A stretch of DNA of 64,000 nt from Panagrolaimus kolymaensis (Eukaryota > Nematoda > Chromadorea > Rhabditida > Panagrolaimidae), in the NCBI GenBank assembly GCA_028622995.1, contig JAJQJQ010000002.1, positions 1,612,001 through 1,676,000 of the forward strand, given 5' to 3'. The notes beneath the pieces are model-generated. The model did no database searches. It was not told the DNA's origin and was given only the letters and a program-made list of their open reading frames with translations. Positions 22,301-34,143 of the stretch are shown piece after piece; positions within the stretch are counted from its first letter, which is position 1; every line of letters starts with the position of its first letter. The translations under genes and the position numbers were made by a program.

Positions 22301-25300
22301 AAGCGTTTTAATTTGTGCTTGATTTTGAATGGAAGTTTGAAGAAGATTTACAATAAATTCTGCCATTTCGCCGCCATCAAAAACCAAGCATTTCAAAGTC
22401 TAAAATTTAATTTTATTTCATTCGAAGAAGAAAAAATATAGCTTATTTCATCGAAAGCCAAAGCTTGATGATTCATTAAAAAAACTAACTTTGATTAAAT
22501 TAATTTGGAATTCACGCGAATCCCAGTACTTATGAGTTTTAGTTTCTTGATAAAATTTAGTGTATGTGTTTGAACGATGTCGATTTAAAATGGCTGTTAT
22601 AACAACTTCTTTATCTTCAGAAATTTGTGGTAAAGTATCTTCAGATGAAGTGGATTCACAGCGGGCAATTATTGCTGGGGAATGTGTAACTTGGACATTA
22701 ACCGACGGAGAAACAATAGAATCTTTTCGTGGTTTAATTTCTTCCGATTGGGTATGTTTCTTTTGAACTGGCGCTGATGGAGAACTTTTAAATTCAGATT
22801 GGAAATGTTTCTTCTCCAGCGGTGGTGTAAAAATCACTTCATTTTTTGGTTGAAATTCTTGAGGTGGCGGTGGTGGAGGAGGAGGAATCATGTAATCGAG
22901 GTATGTCAAACCTGTGATGGCTGAACGGCGTTTTCTTTTAGGTGGTTCAGGAGATAATTCAACCAATTCAGGAGAAGAAATAGGCATCGGTGAAGCGGAA
23001 CGTTTGTTCCGCTTTGGGGAACTCTTTATGCTTGGTGGGGAAATTGACATTCTTTTAAATAAAATGATAGCACTTGAAAAAGTTAATCTGAAATTTGATA
23101 AAATTTTTAGATATATATTTGGACAAGAACGAAATCTCGAATCGTTTTTATACGCTTAAAAATGTATCAATTACAACAGTGCTAATACAGAACCAAAACA
23201 TTTTTTTTATTGGGGCGTATCATATTTTAAAAACAAGGCAGTATAAAAATGGTCAAATGGCTCCTGTTTTTTTGCTTAAAAAAGACTGGGAAAGTTTGAA
23301 CGCGAGATTGTAAAGAAAGATAACAGCCGCACCTTCGATCGAGCTTCGACCGATACTCCTGCTCGATCGCTCAATCGCAAAAAAAAAATATTATTGAAAA
23401 AAAGCATATGCCATAAATTTTTTTTGACAAATTTGAAAAATGATAAATGGAAAAATGAAAAAATGTCATCGTCGCTACAGGGTCATTTGCAATGCCTTGA
23501 AAAAAAGTTTTTTTTGTTGGCAAATCGTAAATCATCTTTCAAGGTCGGCATCTTCATTTTTTGGGTTGTTGGAAATAAAAATATAAACAAACTTGAAAAG
23601 ATAATCAGATTAACACCAGAATAAAAGAAAGTGAAAAGTAAAAGGCATAAGGATTTTTTATGTCTTTGAACTGTAAGCGCGATTCAATTGTATAAAAACA
23701 GACTTTTTTCTTCGAAGAAAAAAATCTGGACCCAACCCCAAGAAAGAAAGAAAAAAACTAATGTTTGCCGGCACTCAATCGTTGCTCGCGCAAAAAATAA
23801 AAATGGATGGAACAAAAAAAATGGGAAGAAAGAGACACAAATGTAAAAGGTCATCGCTGCTTTCTGTCGTGTTCTTCTCCCAGCCTCCAATTTTTTTAAA
23901 GAAGAAGAAGACAACGATGGAAATAATATATAGTAGGGACTCACTGTAAAAAAGGAAAAAAAGAGAGAAAGAATTTTGTGATTCAAAGGCAAAATTTTTA
24001 GAGCCATCCTTACTTTTTTGTGAATAACAAAGAAATAAAGAGAGTGGTAGTATGCAACAAACGAACTAACTCTAAGCTAATTACGAAAAAAATAAAAAAA
24101 TTTGATGCCACCAAATTTTATGCTTCAAGTGTTTTTGTTTAGCATGGAACAAAATCGATAAATAAAGCGTAGTAGAATAAAATAGCAAAAATTTGCAAGG
24201 TTTATTAAAATTGCTATTCGCTTAATATGGTGGATAACAATCATACATGTGTGTATGCCTTTTCAAAAATTCATCAATAATGTAAAGCCGCACTGATGCT
24301 TGCGGCATAATTGCTAAAACTGTAGCTAAAAGCAGGCATCCATTTTTTATTTCAAATTGTTGAAAATAAACCTTATTTCTTTTGAACGCTTACAGAAACA
24401 TTGAGAAGCAATCTCAATAGAAAGGTCATTAAAAAAGAATCATTTATTTTTCTTTCTAAAATTTCGCGCTCAAAATCCATATTTTTAAATGAAAATTTAA
24501 ATTGAACAAAAAAATTTAACGCTCGACGACAAAAAAAAGAAGAGAAAAATTTTTTTTTGCCATCAGCAGAAGAACTCTTTTTTCGCTTTCTCTTGCAAAA
24601 AAATTTTATTTTCGTATCATCTCGTGCACTCAGTACGATGTCCATTTGCCATACTTTTACATAAGAACGCCGTCAGTCACTTAAAAAAAGAAAGAACTTT
24701 CTCTTTCATGTTTATTTCCCTTATGGCTCCTCTTTTTATTTTTTTAAAGCAGCTTCTGTTAAGAAAGTGTACATTCCAAAAGACGCAATTTTCAATCAAA
24801 AAATGAACGTCTGGTCACTTTTTTTTAAAACACTTAATCGTTTTTTCCCCTCTCAATCAATTCGTTTTTACAAATAACTGAACCACTAAAGTGATAATTT
24901 TAAAATGACACCACAAACCGAGAAACTATTGTTTTTAGTTTGGGCCACAAAAATTTTCTAATGTTTTTTTTGGTTGTTAATGTCAATGGAAGCTTTTTTT
25001 ACCAGGTCATCATCATCGTTTGTTCCTTTTTTTCAATGGAAACAATGTTTCAAAAATCCATTATTTTTACGCCGTTTTACCTGGATGAACTCGCTGTCGC
25101 ATTGCCCATTAACAAAACAAAGAAAATCGGTGAAAAAAGAGGTGCTGGGCAGGTGAAATAAAGTATAGAAGAAGAAGAGGAGAAATTCAATTGACAATGT
25201 ACTCACGAAAAAATATAGCCACTTTTTATAAAAGCCAAAAGAGAGATGAGAAAGTGGATTGCATGCAGACTTTTCTTCACCTGCCACCCTGGTGATGATC

Positions 25301-28300
25301 GAGTGCATTGTGTCTTAAACAAAAAAATTTACTCCTGAGAGCTAAAAGCGAGCTGGAGTTTGGCCAATGTTGTGAAGAAAGAATATCAAAAACTAAATTA
25401 AAGTTTGATAATAAAAACTACAAGATCATACGGTAAAAAGCGTTTCAAAGTAAATATACAAAAAAATCCACACCTTTCACTTTTGTCTCTTCACGATAAG
25501 CTTCGTTATTTTTGTTGATCAAAAAATTTCAAAGTTTTTTCTCCTAATCACTTTATGTCCTCTCCAGAAAATAAGCTACGAATTATGGTACTAATACTTT
25601 TTTAAATAAAAAGCGAAAGTCAGTTAAGCTCGGAAACATACAATGCAAGAATAGCCTTTGTTAAAACACATTTTTTAATTTTATTATTTATTCAAACTCA
25701 TTTTTTTTACATTTTAATTTTTTGTGGCACGATGGAAAAAAGTAGAACAAAGCAGTTACAAATCATTTCTTTTTCCTCAAATTATGATACTCTTTTCTAT
25801 TTTGCTCGCTATGTGACGGAAGAAAAACTGCGCACAGTTGGAAAATTGAATTTAAATTGTGGGTAGAAAGATCCCTAACGTGCCTATACTTGAATAGAAA
25901 AAAGACATAAAAAATTTAAAAAAAAAGACGAAGAAGCGCGCGAAGCAAAGGAATTGCATATTTCTTCATTCCTTTTTTTTCAAGGTTTTTTGTTTATGAA
26001 ATTTAGACGACAAAAAAATTAAGGCGACGTGTAAGAAGACTTTTGCAAAAAAGATGGTAAGATACGATAACAATAACCACCACCAATAATTTATGCAACA
26101 TTATCTTGATGTTCGTTTATAAAAAAAAAAGCTTTTCATTTTTTAAATTCATATCAAACAGGTTTCTTTGCAGCTGCAACTAACAGCTAATTGAAGCTTC
26201 TTTTATAATCGGTTGGTTGATTACTGGCAAATGAAAAACAATTCTCACGATAATAAAGCGGCAAAAAAAAAATGTGGGATAAAAAAAGTTGTGTTCTTTA
26301 ATCTAATTTTGGTTCAAAGGGTTTGTACAAAATTGTTTTTCATTTTTTTTTTGTACAAAAAGAAGTGCCAGCTGACAACATTTTTAACTTTTGATTTATT
26401 TTTTGACGGGCAAATTTCAAACCATCCATCATAAAATTTAATTACTTAACCTTTAATTTCAAAAAATGTAAAAAATAACTTTCGGCAAAAAAATGAATTA
26501 AGGACATAACTTTGATGTTGCAGCAGCGGCATTTTGATGAAGTTCAAAGCATCCCATTTTGCATATTTACTTTTTTTGATGATAAATACTTTGACACTAA
26601 AAGAATTGATTTCTTCAAAAAGTTAATTATTTTGACATTCAAATAACAAATTAAAAAGCATAAATTTGATCATATTTTTGTTTAATAATATCATGATAAT
26701 AAATAATGTAAAAGTAGCAATCAAAACATGGTAATAACAAAATTTGCAAAAAAAAATTTGTGACTGCTAATTCAATAACTTTTATTTTTATTTTTCTATG
26801 ATGATAATAATTTATAAAACCAAGAGATTATTTACCTTCAAAACGATAAGCATTAATTTATATTTAAAACCAGGTGCTTTTTTATGCCTTTTATGATTTT
26901 TGTTGTTTAAAAATTATGTTATAATTTTTTATTTAAAACCTCAAATAAAGTTTTTTAGAGCAAATAATTTTTTTAAAATTTGCTACAAATATTTCTCTGA
27001 AAGACTTGGAGTCTCGAAATTTTAAAATTACGATGACACTTACAGATAATTTACCAAAAATTATTTTATTTGAATATGTGATTATGGTGATTTCACAGAT
27101 TACAGCCATATTTTGTTTTGGTTCATTACTTTATTGGAATTTTAAACGAAAAGAAAAGTCTCAAGGAATGACAATATGTATGCATTTTTATATTGTCGCT
27201 GAATTTATTTCAAATATTGGATGTATGCCTTACGTTATTTATTTAATAATATTTTGGGAAGCCAATAATGAAAGTTATAATGCATTTTACATTTTTTGGA
27301 CAGGAGCTATTCAAACTTTGTTACTTATTAACCTACCAGTTACGGTGTTTTTCTTGGGAATTGATCGATGTTGTTGCATTTTGGCGCCATTAAAAAATAG
27401 ATTTTTGTGGGAAAAAATAACTTTTGCTTCGAGTCTTGCAATAGTTTTCATCTTCACATCCATAGCCATTCCATTTCATGTAATACCGGGTTATCCGCCA
27501 AATCCATAGACGGATTGTCGATCTTTTGGTTGCTTGGCTCCAAATTATGCTGGCCAAATTTACAGCATATTTCGATATGTGACAAGTGTTGGAAATGTTT
27601 TTATTGGCCTTATTTTAATAAAATTAGTTAATAAGGAGACGAGCTTGAACAACAAAAGCTTTAAAGTAAGTTTCTAATTTCAAGAATTTTAACAATCAAT
27701 TCTGGAATTTTCAGTATACTCGTTTAACCCTTATTACGATATACATGACAATTTTATTAGACTTTTTTCCACATTTTATCAGCTTTTTACTCAATACTGT
27801 AAGCATTTTTTTCTAAAACAAATCTTCGCAAAGTATAATTTTTTTAGTTTTGGGAAACCAACCTAACAAAAATAATAGGCCCTTATAGTTTATTGGTGTC
27901 GTCAATGAATAGTGGAATATGCGCAATTGTATATTATAAAAGTTGGAGTAAGCAATTAAATGGCAGCATTCATCATTCACCCAGCAACACTACAACATAT
28001 TTTATAGGAAAATCATTAAGAGAAACAACAACGCAAATTCCACATTTCACCATAGGACACAATAATATTGTTAGATCTCATTAATAGTGTATTTTTTTTA
28101 AAACAATAATATATATTGGTCTCTTCAAAATCAACAGCTTCAATCGTGAAAAAAAAATCATTCACTCTAAATATTTTTCTCGAAAGATAATATTTTCTGT
28201 TTTTAGAAGGGTCATATTTTAAAAGAATTTTAAAGATTTATGCTGTTTAGACGTATCTTTTATAGTTAACAAGAAATTTAACAATAGTATTGTTTGTAAA

Positions 28301-31300
28301 TCCATTTTACTAAGAGAACGTTTTTTAGCGTCAGCATTTTTCACTCGACAAAATGTTTAAAAAAATTATCAAATAAAATATTCAAAAAAAAAACGACAGC
28401 AAAATAAAAGTTAACTATTTATGTTTCAGTAAAAAAAAGTATGAGAATGAATGCGAATGCGAGCAATTGAAAAGTATTATTAGCAAACTGCATTACAAAA
28501 ATCGATATCACTCAATTGGCAAGATTCCGGAAGTTTTAATGAAATGTAAACTTTTTGTTATGCCAAGTAATAAATCACATTTCTCTCAAAAGGCGTGAAA
28601 GATGCACAAATAAATTTGGCAAGATACAAACAAAATTTTGTAACATCTTTTGAAAGATTTAAATTTATTCCATTTTCATTTGCAAGAATTGTTTCTTCTT
28701 GCAATGAAATAAATTAATTTTGCGAATTACAAAAGCTAAACTACAATCCTTTATGTAAGATTAAAATTCTTTTATTAAAATTAGAGATCATATATTTTGT
28801 TAAAATTAAATTTAAAATGAGACCAACCGTTAATAAATAAAAAAGAAAGAGAAACGAATTGATACATAAATAATTAATAAATAAATACCCTGTGAAAAAA
28901 CTTTTAGCGCTTTTGGGATGCAAGAATATTTAACATTGCTTGACGTTCAATTTCAAGTGAATTTCGGATAACGATTCCTTCACCTGAAGAAAGTCGAGGA
29001 AAGTTGCAACTGTGAGTTCGATTATTATTGTTATTATTGTTGCGAATGGAATTTGGAATTAAATGTTGTTGAGAAAATTTCTTTGAAACTTTTAGAAGTG
29101 GCTCTTGAAGGAGGCCATTCTCTGAAGATAAAAGTAAAATGGTTGATTCGGCTTGTGCGAAAGATCTAAAATAACAAATTATGGTAAAATTTGCTTCGCT
29201 TGAAAAAGTTATTTGCTTACCTCTTAGGTGTAAGAGATTTATTATCCGAATGAATCCCATTTTTATTTTTGGTATAATTTGTTGTGAAAGATGAGGGTTG
29301 ATTGAAATAACTAGCAAGGTCGGATTCACTAATTTTAGCCCATGCATACATTTTTCTTCCAATCCAAGAATCAATGAGCATATGTCGACAACTTTTGCGG
29401 AAGCGTTTTCCCCAAAATAGGAAAATCCAAAAGTTTGTTGAACAATTGAGAACAACCAAAAAATTGCTGATATCAACAAAGAGGGTTGCCATTGGGCTAG
29501 CCATAAAGACTTCAGTTCCAACAATCTAAAATATTTAATGATAAATTTTTGCGATTTTGATAATTTAATAATCTTACATGTTCAAGAACATCAATAATAG
29601 CTGGAAGGATATCGCTAATTAAAAATTTTGCTATAACCAAAATTAACATAACATTTGCTCGATGTTCTTTTTTAGAGCATGTAGCTTTTTTATTTCTTCC
29701 ATCCAATTCTGATGTAGGCGCACATAAAGCTTTTCTTCGAACTATTGCTTGTCGTAAGGCAATTGAAATTCGTAAAGTTAAAGCAAAAAGAAGCAAACAT
29801 GGAACAAGTGTAACAAAAAGCATCGCCAAAACGATATGATAAACCGTCCAATAAGTTTTATCATCAACTATGGAAGTTCTTGAAACAACAGGTACACATT
29901 CACCCGAATTATCATCACAATCATAAATAGTTGCAACTTCAAAAAATCTTGGAACCGAAAAAAATATTGCCAAAATTGATACTGCAACCATAAGTCTTTT
30001 TACTCGACTTCGCTTTCCGATGGCACGATGTTTGAGTGGTTGACATAGAGCCAAATACCGATCAATGGTCAATGTGAGAATAATCCATACTGTACCAGTA
30101 TGAGTGGTATTTGCAAAAGCATAAACAAATGGATATACGAAAACATAATATCCACTTGATACAACATGGCCATAAATTAATGTTGGTAAACAATATAATA
30201 AAAATGCGTTACACAATAAAGCTGTTTGCCATAAAGTTAAAGTAACCTAAAAAATAATAATTTTATTTAAATTTCCAAAACCAGATCAATGACAGTAATT
30301 TTCGCATTTTTGGGCTCTTTTACTTACCAAATAATATTGTATTACTGGACTACCATTACGATATTTTAAAAATACATATATGCATAAAATATTTAAAATT
30401 ACTCCACTTCCAACACAAAATAATGTTAAATAACCGTTTAAAAGTTGAGAAAACATTGGTTGATAATTTTCAATAGATTCAACAATATTGTCAAATATTT
30501 CAGTGAAACTAAAATTCATTGCAATTAGTTTATGTAGTATATTGGAAAAAAGAAGTAAATTAAATTAAAATTTTAATAAAAAATCTTTTTGAAGGTCTTT
30601 AACCAAAAAATATTTTTTTATGAGTGGGATAAAGCTGGTCTTCTGCTTTTTTTTTGACTCAGCGCCTCCAGAAGAAGCAAGCAGCAGCAAAAAAAGCCGA
30701 TTGTGGCAATCAAATAAAAATTTTTATAAGCTTTCCTTTTTTGCTTGGTTGTTGCAATAAAACAACACATGTGAGAGATTATATATTTTAAAATGAGACT
30801 AATTATATAGATTTATAAGTCTTTATAAAATTAATAAAGTGTGGGACTAAAATAAAATTTCATTCAATCAAAAAAAATTTTATAAATCCTTCTTTTTTGG
30901 GAGTTAAACTACAAAAAAAAGTGGGAGGGAAAGCTCTTGCAAAAGTGATAAGTATTTGGAACTGGGGTTTAATATTGTTTTTTGTATTATGATTAAAATT
31001 AGTAGATTAAAAACATATACACTCATGTTTTTTTAAACCCAAAAATATGACTCTCGCATGCTTCATCGAAGAAAAAAAAAATGGTTTAATGGTTAAAGAG
31101 TTTATGTTCCAAAAACGTAAACATGTTTTTTGTTTTGTGGAAGAAGAAAATTTGTGATGAAGCACTTACCTTAAAAAGCCACCTCTTTTCATACCCGAAA
31201 ATGATTTAAATGATGAAGAAGCGTAAATTTCGCTACCCATTTTATATTCAACGTTGCCTACAAAAGTAAAAAAATAGACGTAATCAAAAAAAGTTAAAAA

Positions 31301-31894
31301 CGGAAGTTATCAAGTTAATTTTAAAAAAGGTTCACGAAATAAAACAAAAGGCAAAAAAGAGAGACATCGTAGTTGTTGCAAATCCCAAATGAGATTAGTT
31401 AAATTAAAAGAACACAACAAAATATTCTAAAGGAAAGTAGAGAAAGAGAAAATATAAACATAGTAACTACTTTGATGAATGGAACGAACGAACGCCTGCG
31501 GTTTTATGACGCTTTTGGACTATAAATTTGGCAAATTTTTACAATACTCAAAAATGACAAAAATGTTCAGCTAAAAAAAAAAGCTAAATTTAAACTTTCT
31601 AAGCATATCCAAAGCTATCGTAGAGTCTCATAATTGGCATTGTCTCATGTTCGCGCTAGCCAATTGTAATTAAGCAAAATAATTTCTGATTAGAGCAACT
31701 AAGAATGAATGAACTAAAGCCTAACAACTTTTTTATACATAAAAGTTTGAGAAAAATTAAAAAATGACTATTAACTCAAAAAACTTTATCGGAAGTAAAA
31801 ATAATGGCAAAGAATAAAAATTAAATTAATTGAGTAAATAATTTTTATGAGAACCAATTATTTTATTTGTGGATTACATAAGTAACTCACTCAT
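19307..31894 (-). CDS. 95-residue basic protein with giant intron and alternative exons
   Basis: Model on the minus strand: exon 1 ends 31891 and carries only ATG A; exon 2 31170-31257; exon 3 19487-19637; exon 4 19307-19351. All junctions have GT/AG and phases agree, giving 95 residues. The start is supported by a TATA box 86 bases upstream and by the frame running through the internal ATG of exon 2 (SNVEYKMGSEIYASSSFKSF). Exon 3 gives SNRSKSKKDDAKKAAAAINN, VKPTLGQVLNAMKAQKALAD and QKRRNTFPS. A 43-base exon (19761-19803) has the same phases as exon 2. The protein is basic, with no signal or membrane segment. The intron after exon 2 spans 11.5 kb and holds three other genes and a MITE. Function is unknown. 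Exon 3 is convincing; linkage to exons 1, 2 and 4 is inferred. Confidence 0.55.
19761..19803 (-). other. 43-base alternative exon of the 95-residue gene
   Basis: Flanked by a TTAAG acceptor and a GTAAGTAC donor, entering in phase 1 and leaving in phase 2, exactly as the 88-base exon at 31170-31257. It encodes IFTELGINLLSKSLN when joined to exons 1 and 3. Using both exons together brings in a stop codon, so they would have to be mutually exclusive. Confidence 0.45.
19804..21000. other. intronic AT-rich stretch
   Basis: Part of the proposed giant intron. A short exon-like piece near 20065-20105 begins MGFDMKKKTEL behind a TTTCAG acceptor, but its phase fits no neighbour. Nothing else is supportable. 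Confidence 0.4.
21001..21191. mobile_element. 191-bp near-perfect palindromic MITE, TTAA-flanked
   Basis: Flanked by TTAA (20997-21000 and 21192-21195). The ends are AGGGACAAGACTATTTGATG and its inverse. The arms continue almost unbroken through AGCGAGCTTTTTCCGTG to a loop of about 15 bases, so the transcript would form a hairpin of nearly 90 bp. Same length and outer sequence as the element at 12217. No ORF of its own. Confidence 0.9.
21278..21437. repeat. cluster of short inverted repeats next to the MITE
   Basis: Within 160 bases there are at least five short stems: CCTGACTGG/CCAGCCAGG, GGGTTT/AAACCC and GGTTTT/AAAACC enclosed by TGAAGG/CCTTCA, AGATAAAATTCC/GGAATTTATCT, and CTGTT/AACAG. 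The arrangement could be a structured RNA or a decayed compound palindromic element. It is richer in G and C than its surroundings. The flanking intergenic bases up to 21941 hold nothing else. Confidence 0.4.
21942..23050 (-). CDS. proline-rich coiled-coil protein, function unknown
   Basis: Three exons (22490-23050, 22238-22399, 21942-22187) join in phase to 322 residues. The first 130 or so are disordered and rich in Ser, Pro and Lys, with a run of eight Pro (MIPPPPPPPPQEF) and a basic RRSAITGLTYLDY motif. The middle HRSNTYTKFYQETKTHKYWD could begin a folded part. Residues from about 215 to the end form a long coiled coil (LEFENDELRQELKQIKIERD and similar), likely a dimerisation region. No catalytic motif or membrane segment is seen. 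The coil plus Pro-rich head suggests a scaffold or cytoskeletal adaptor, but that is inference. It lies within the proposed giant intron of the 95-residue gene, on the same strand. Confidence 0.8.
23051..27032. other. four-kilobase AT-rich stretch, no gene
   Basis: Intronic if the giant-intron model holds. ORFs here are short, low-complexity and Lys/Phe-rich, as expected from A and T runs. The only notable structure is a GC-rich inverted repeat at 23336-23369 (CGATCGAGC/GCTCGATCG), about 290 bases upstream of the coiled-coil gene. Confidence 0.5.
23336..23369. repeat. GC-rich 9-bp inverted repeat
   Basis: CGATCGAGC and GCTCGATCG form a perfect 9-bp stem with a 16-base loop in otherwise very AT-rich DNA, upstream of the coiled-coil gene. 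It could be a binding site or small hairpin. Function unknown. Confidence 0.35.
27033..28084 (+). pseudogene. nematode serpentine chemoreceptor with one in-frame TAG
   Basis: Seven-transmembrane receptor of a nematode chemosensory class. Three exons (27033-27665, 27715-27798, 27848-28084) join in phase with good splice sites. Hydrophobic segments run through the product, with GIDRCCCILAPLK at the end of TM3. The reading frame is open on both sides of a single TAG at 27507-27509: upstream HVIPGYPPNP, downstream TDCRSFGCLAPNY and a normal TM5 (SVGNVFIGLILIKL). The frame is otherwise intact to a natural stop. The stop falls in the extracellular loop before TM5, so the protein would be cut. It may be a recent pseudogene, a segregating null allele, or a sequencing error. 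It lies inside the proposed giant intron, opposite in strand. The exact sr-family was not settled. Confidence 0.75.
28085..28903. other. region between convergent receptor genes
   Basis: AT-rich sequence between the 3' ends of two oppositely oriented receptor genes. No coding support is seen; it probably holds both 3'UTRs. Confidence 0.5.
28904..30519 (-). CDS. FMRFamide-type neuropeptide receptor (class A GPCR)
   Basis: G-protein-coupled receptor resembling the FRPR/DMSR group. Four exons (30328-30519, 29578-30246, 29221-29525, 28904-29165) join in phase to 475 residues. It has an extracellular N-terminus with an N-glycosylation motif (MNFSFTEI), seven hydrophobic segments, DRY at about 126-128 followed by LALCQPLKH, a long third intracellular loop rich in Lys and Arg, and TM7 ending NCSTNFWIFLFWGKRFR, a signature of these peptide receptors. 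The cytoplasmic tail is long and contains a run of seven Asn. Expression in neurons or muscle is inferred from family. It sits in the proposed giant intron of the 95-residue gene and is convergent with the broken chemoreceptor. Confidence 0.9.
30520..31169. other. promoter side of the FMRFamide-type receptor
   Basis: AT-rich, no coding support. Likely carries the promoter of the receptor gene and the 5' part of the giant intron. Confidence 0.4.
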
Positions 31895-31979
31895 CCCAGA
31901 TGATGAAAAAGAATTGAAACCAAATGTCACGGATGTGCAACTCAACAAATAGCAAGCAGACTTTGACCGAAAGAGCTCC

Positions 31980-31987
31980 TATTTATA
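31980..31987 (-). promoter_or_regulatory. TATA box for the 95-residue gene
   Basis: TATAAATA on the minus strand, 86 bases before the proposed ATG at 31894. The downstream leader is of ordinary composition and ends at a strong GTGAGTTAC donor, which fits a short first exon. Confidence 0.55.
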
Positions 31988-34068
31988 GAATCCACAAAAT
32001 GCAACGAAAAAAAAATGTTTATTAAATTTCTTTTTTAATTTTAATAAGGTCATTCCCATTCTAAAATAAACTCATCTTCTCATCCTCCTTCTTCCTGCCT
32101 TCTTCTTTTTTAAGTCCCACTTAAAATGAAGACAAAAAAAGGTAAATCCCGAATCTCTGGAAAATTTAATATTAACCTTTGTGCTAGTTTTTTTTTCGAG
32201 TTTCGCCGAGAATAAAAAGGATTATCTCTAAAAACAATGCAGAGACATTTTTATCCAAATTTTTATTTTTTGCAAACAGCAATAAAAATGTCAAATCTTA
32301 AAACATCAAAAAAAGATTTTTGATCTCAATATTTTTTCTTTTAAGAAATTCTGACAAATTCGTATTTTTTATTACAAAAAGTTACTGGAATGAGATAGTA
32401 ATAAAGAGGATTTGAAACCAAAGCAGGTTAAACTTTAAAAGGTGGTCGTAAAGAGATTTACAAAAAAAGTGTTTACGCACAAAAAATAAAATCTTGGATG
32501 TATTAAAAATACAAGAATTCATGGATTATTTAAGAGATTCATGGTCATCTAAGATGTTGTTGGACGCTCTTCCATTTTTTTTCGAGAAATGAATCAAAAC
32601 AGAACAAAAAATATATGGAAAAACAACAAATTTGAGAAGCAAGCAAGACAGGAAGCTTCCTTTATGTCTCTGCGTGCCGCTGCATCTCGCGCACTACATG
32701 AGCTTATTAAATTTTAACTAAAAACAAAATATGTAACCAAAATAAACTTTTATTTTTTTCTTGTTTTTCTGACGATATTTATTTATTCTACAAACTTTGA
32801 CCAAAAAGCAATTAAATCTCAGTGAGTTAGAAAGAGAGAAAGAAAAAACATGGATGAAGTACGATCATCAAATCCAAGTTTTGAGTTTGTGAAAAAAATA
32901 TTTTAAAGCAAGTTGGTTGATGAACATTTTTTTCTAGCAAAGAAGAATAAGAAAATTGTAAACATGAAAGTAATAAACTCATATATTTTATAATACGAAT
33001 ATGTTTTTAGAAATAAAAAAACAAAAACGCAATAAACACAATTTTTTTATTATTCTTCGTTGTTGTTGCTTTTGCAGTTTATCAAACTATTTTTTTTAAA
33101 TAATGGTAGTTGGGTGTTTATGGCAAAGAATTTTAATGAACGTATTGGCGCTCAACTTTGAATAACATCCATATATTTTGGTCAGCGCAAAAATAATACT
33201 TGTAAACGCAGTCTTCGAAGGACGCTTTTTTATTTATGAAACAATTCTAAGAATTTGAACGGAAAAGGCACCAAATGACATCCTAAATTGCTTGGTAGAA
33301 AATAAAAATAAATAATATGTTGCTGATGCCGCTGCTGTTTTTATTTTAAATATGCTTCTTTTTTTTGCTGTAGTTGCGTCAAAAATATGATAAATTTTTA
33401 TGTTTTTAAGGATTGGGTTTTTCTTGCGAAGTTAGTTATGTTTGTTGTTGTTTTTTGGAGATAAACATAAAACCCAGACGAAAGAGATCAGAATTTTTAA
33501 AAAATAAAAGATAAATGAATTTCTCAAATTTCTTGGAGGAATTATAAAAGTTGAAAAAATGGATGAATGCAAATGACAGAGAATTGTTTAAAATTTTGAG
33601 GGTGGCTGTCGTAAACAGAAAACAACAATAATATTTTTTTGTTTTAATTTGAGCGATCTTTGGTTGAGGCTAATGTAAGAGAAAACTACTGTGGAATATT
33701 TAAAAAATAAAATAGAGAAAAAAGATGTGATAAAAATTCTTAAAAAAAACTCGCTTGTAACGGAAAATTTTAACTAGAGTATTTCAAACTAAAAAGATGC
33801 AATTTATTTGGTTGCAGAAATAGTCTACTACCAATTTTACTGGTGCATTTTAAGGTCATACATGTACCAAACATACATACTTAAAAATCATATGAATTGC
33901 TTATTTATATGTACTTCACAAACAACTATTACAACTTCTAATTTTCAAACTTATTAAAGCTTTTTTAAATCGGCACTCTCAACGACTAAAAACTTGAACC
34001 TCCAAAGAATAGCGAAAAACCAAAAAATTCTGGTAACGACGACGATGGTAATTACGACAAAGACTTAC

Positions 34069-34143
34069 AGAGTTCGTTCCTTGGCGGTTGCTTCTTCTTC
34101 TTCCGATTCTACTTTTCTTACAAACTTCCAAAAAAGCTAACAT
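34069..34143 (-). other. possible first coding exon
   Basis: ATG-initiated 25-codon open stretch (MLAFLEVCKKSRIGRRRSNR...) ending at an excellent GTAAGTCT donor, with local GC higher than its surroundings. It leaves in phase 0, which does not fit exon 3 of the 95-residue gene, so it is either untranslated in that transcript or belongs to another gene. Confidence 0.25.

Noticed and set aside
27488..27509. tiny intron that would remove the TAG in the chemoreceptor
   Set aside because: It would be 22 bases, shorter than any other intron here, and would shift the frame out of the conserved TM5 reading.
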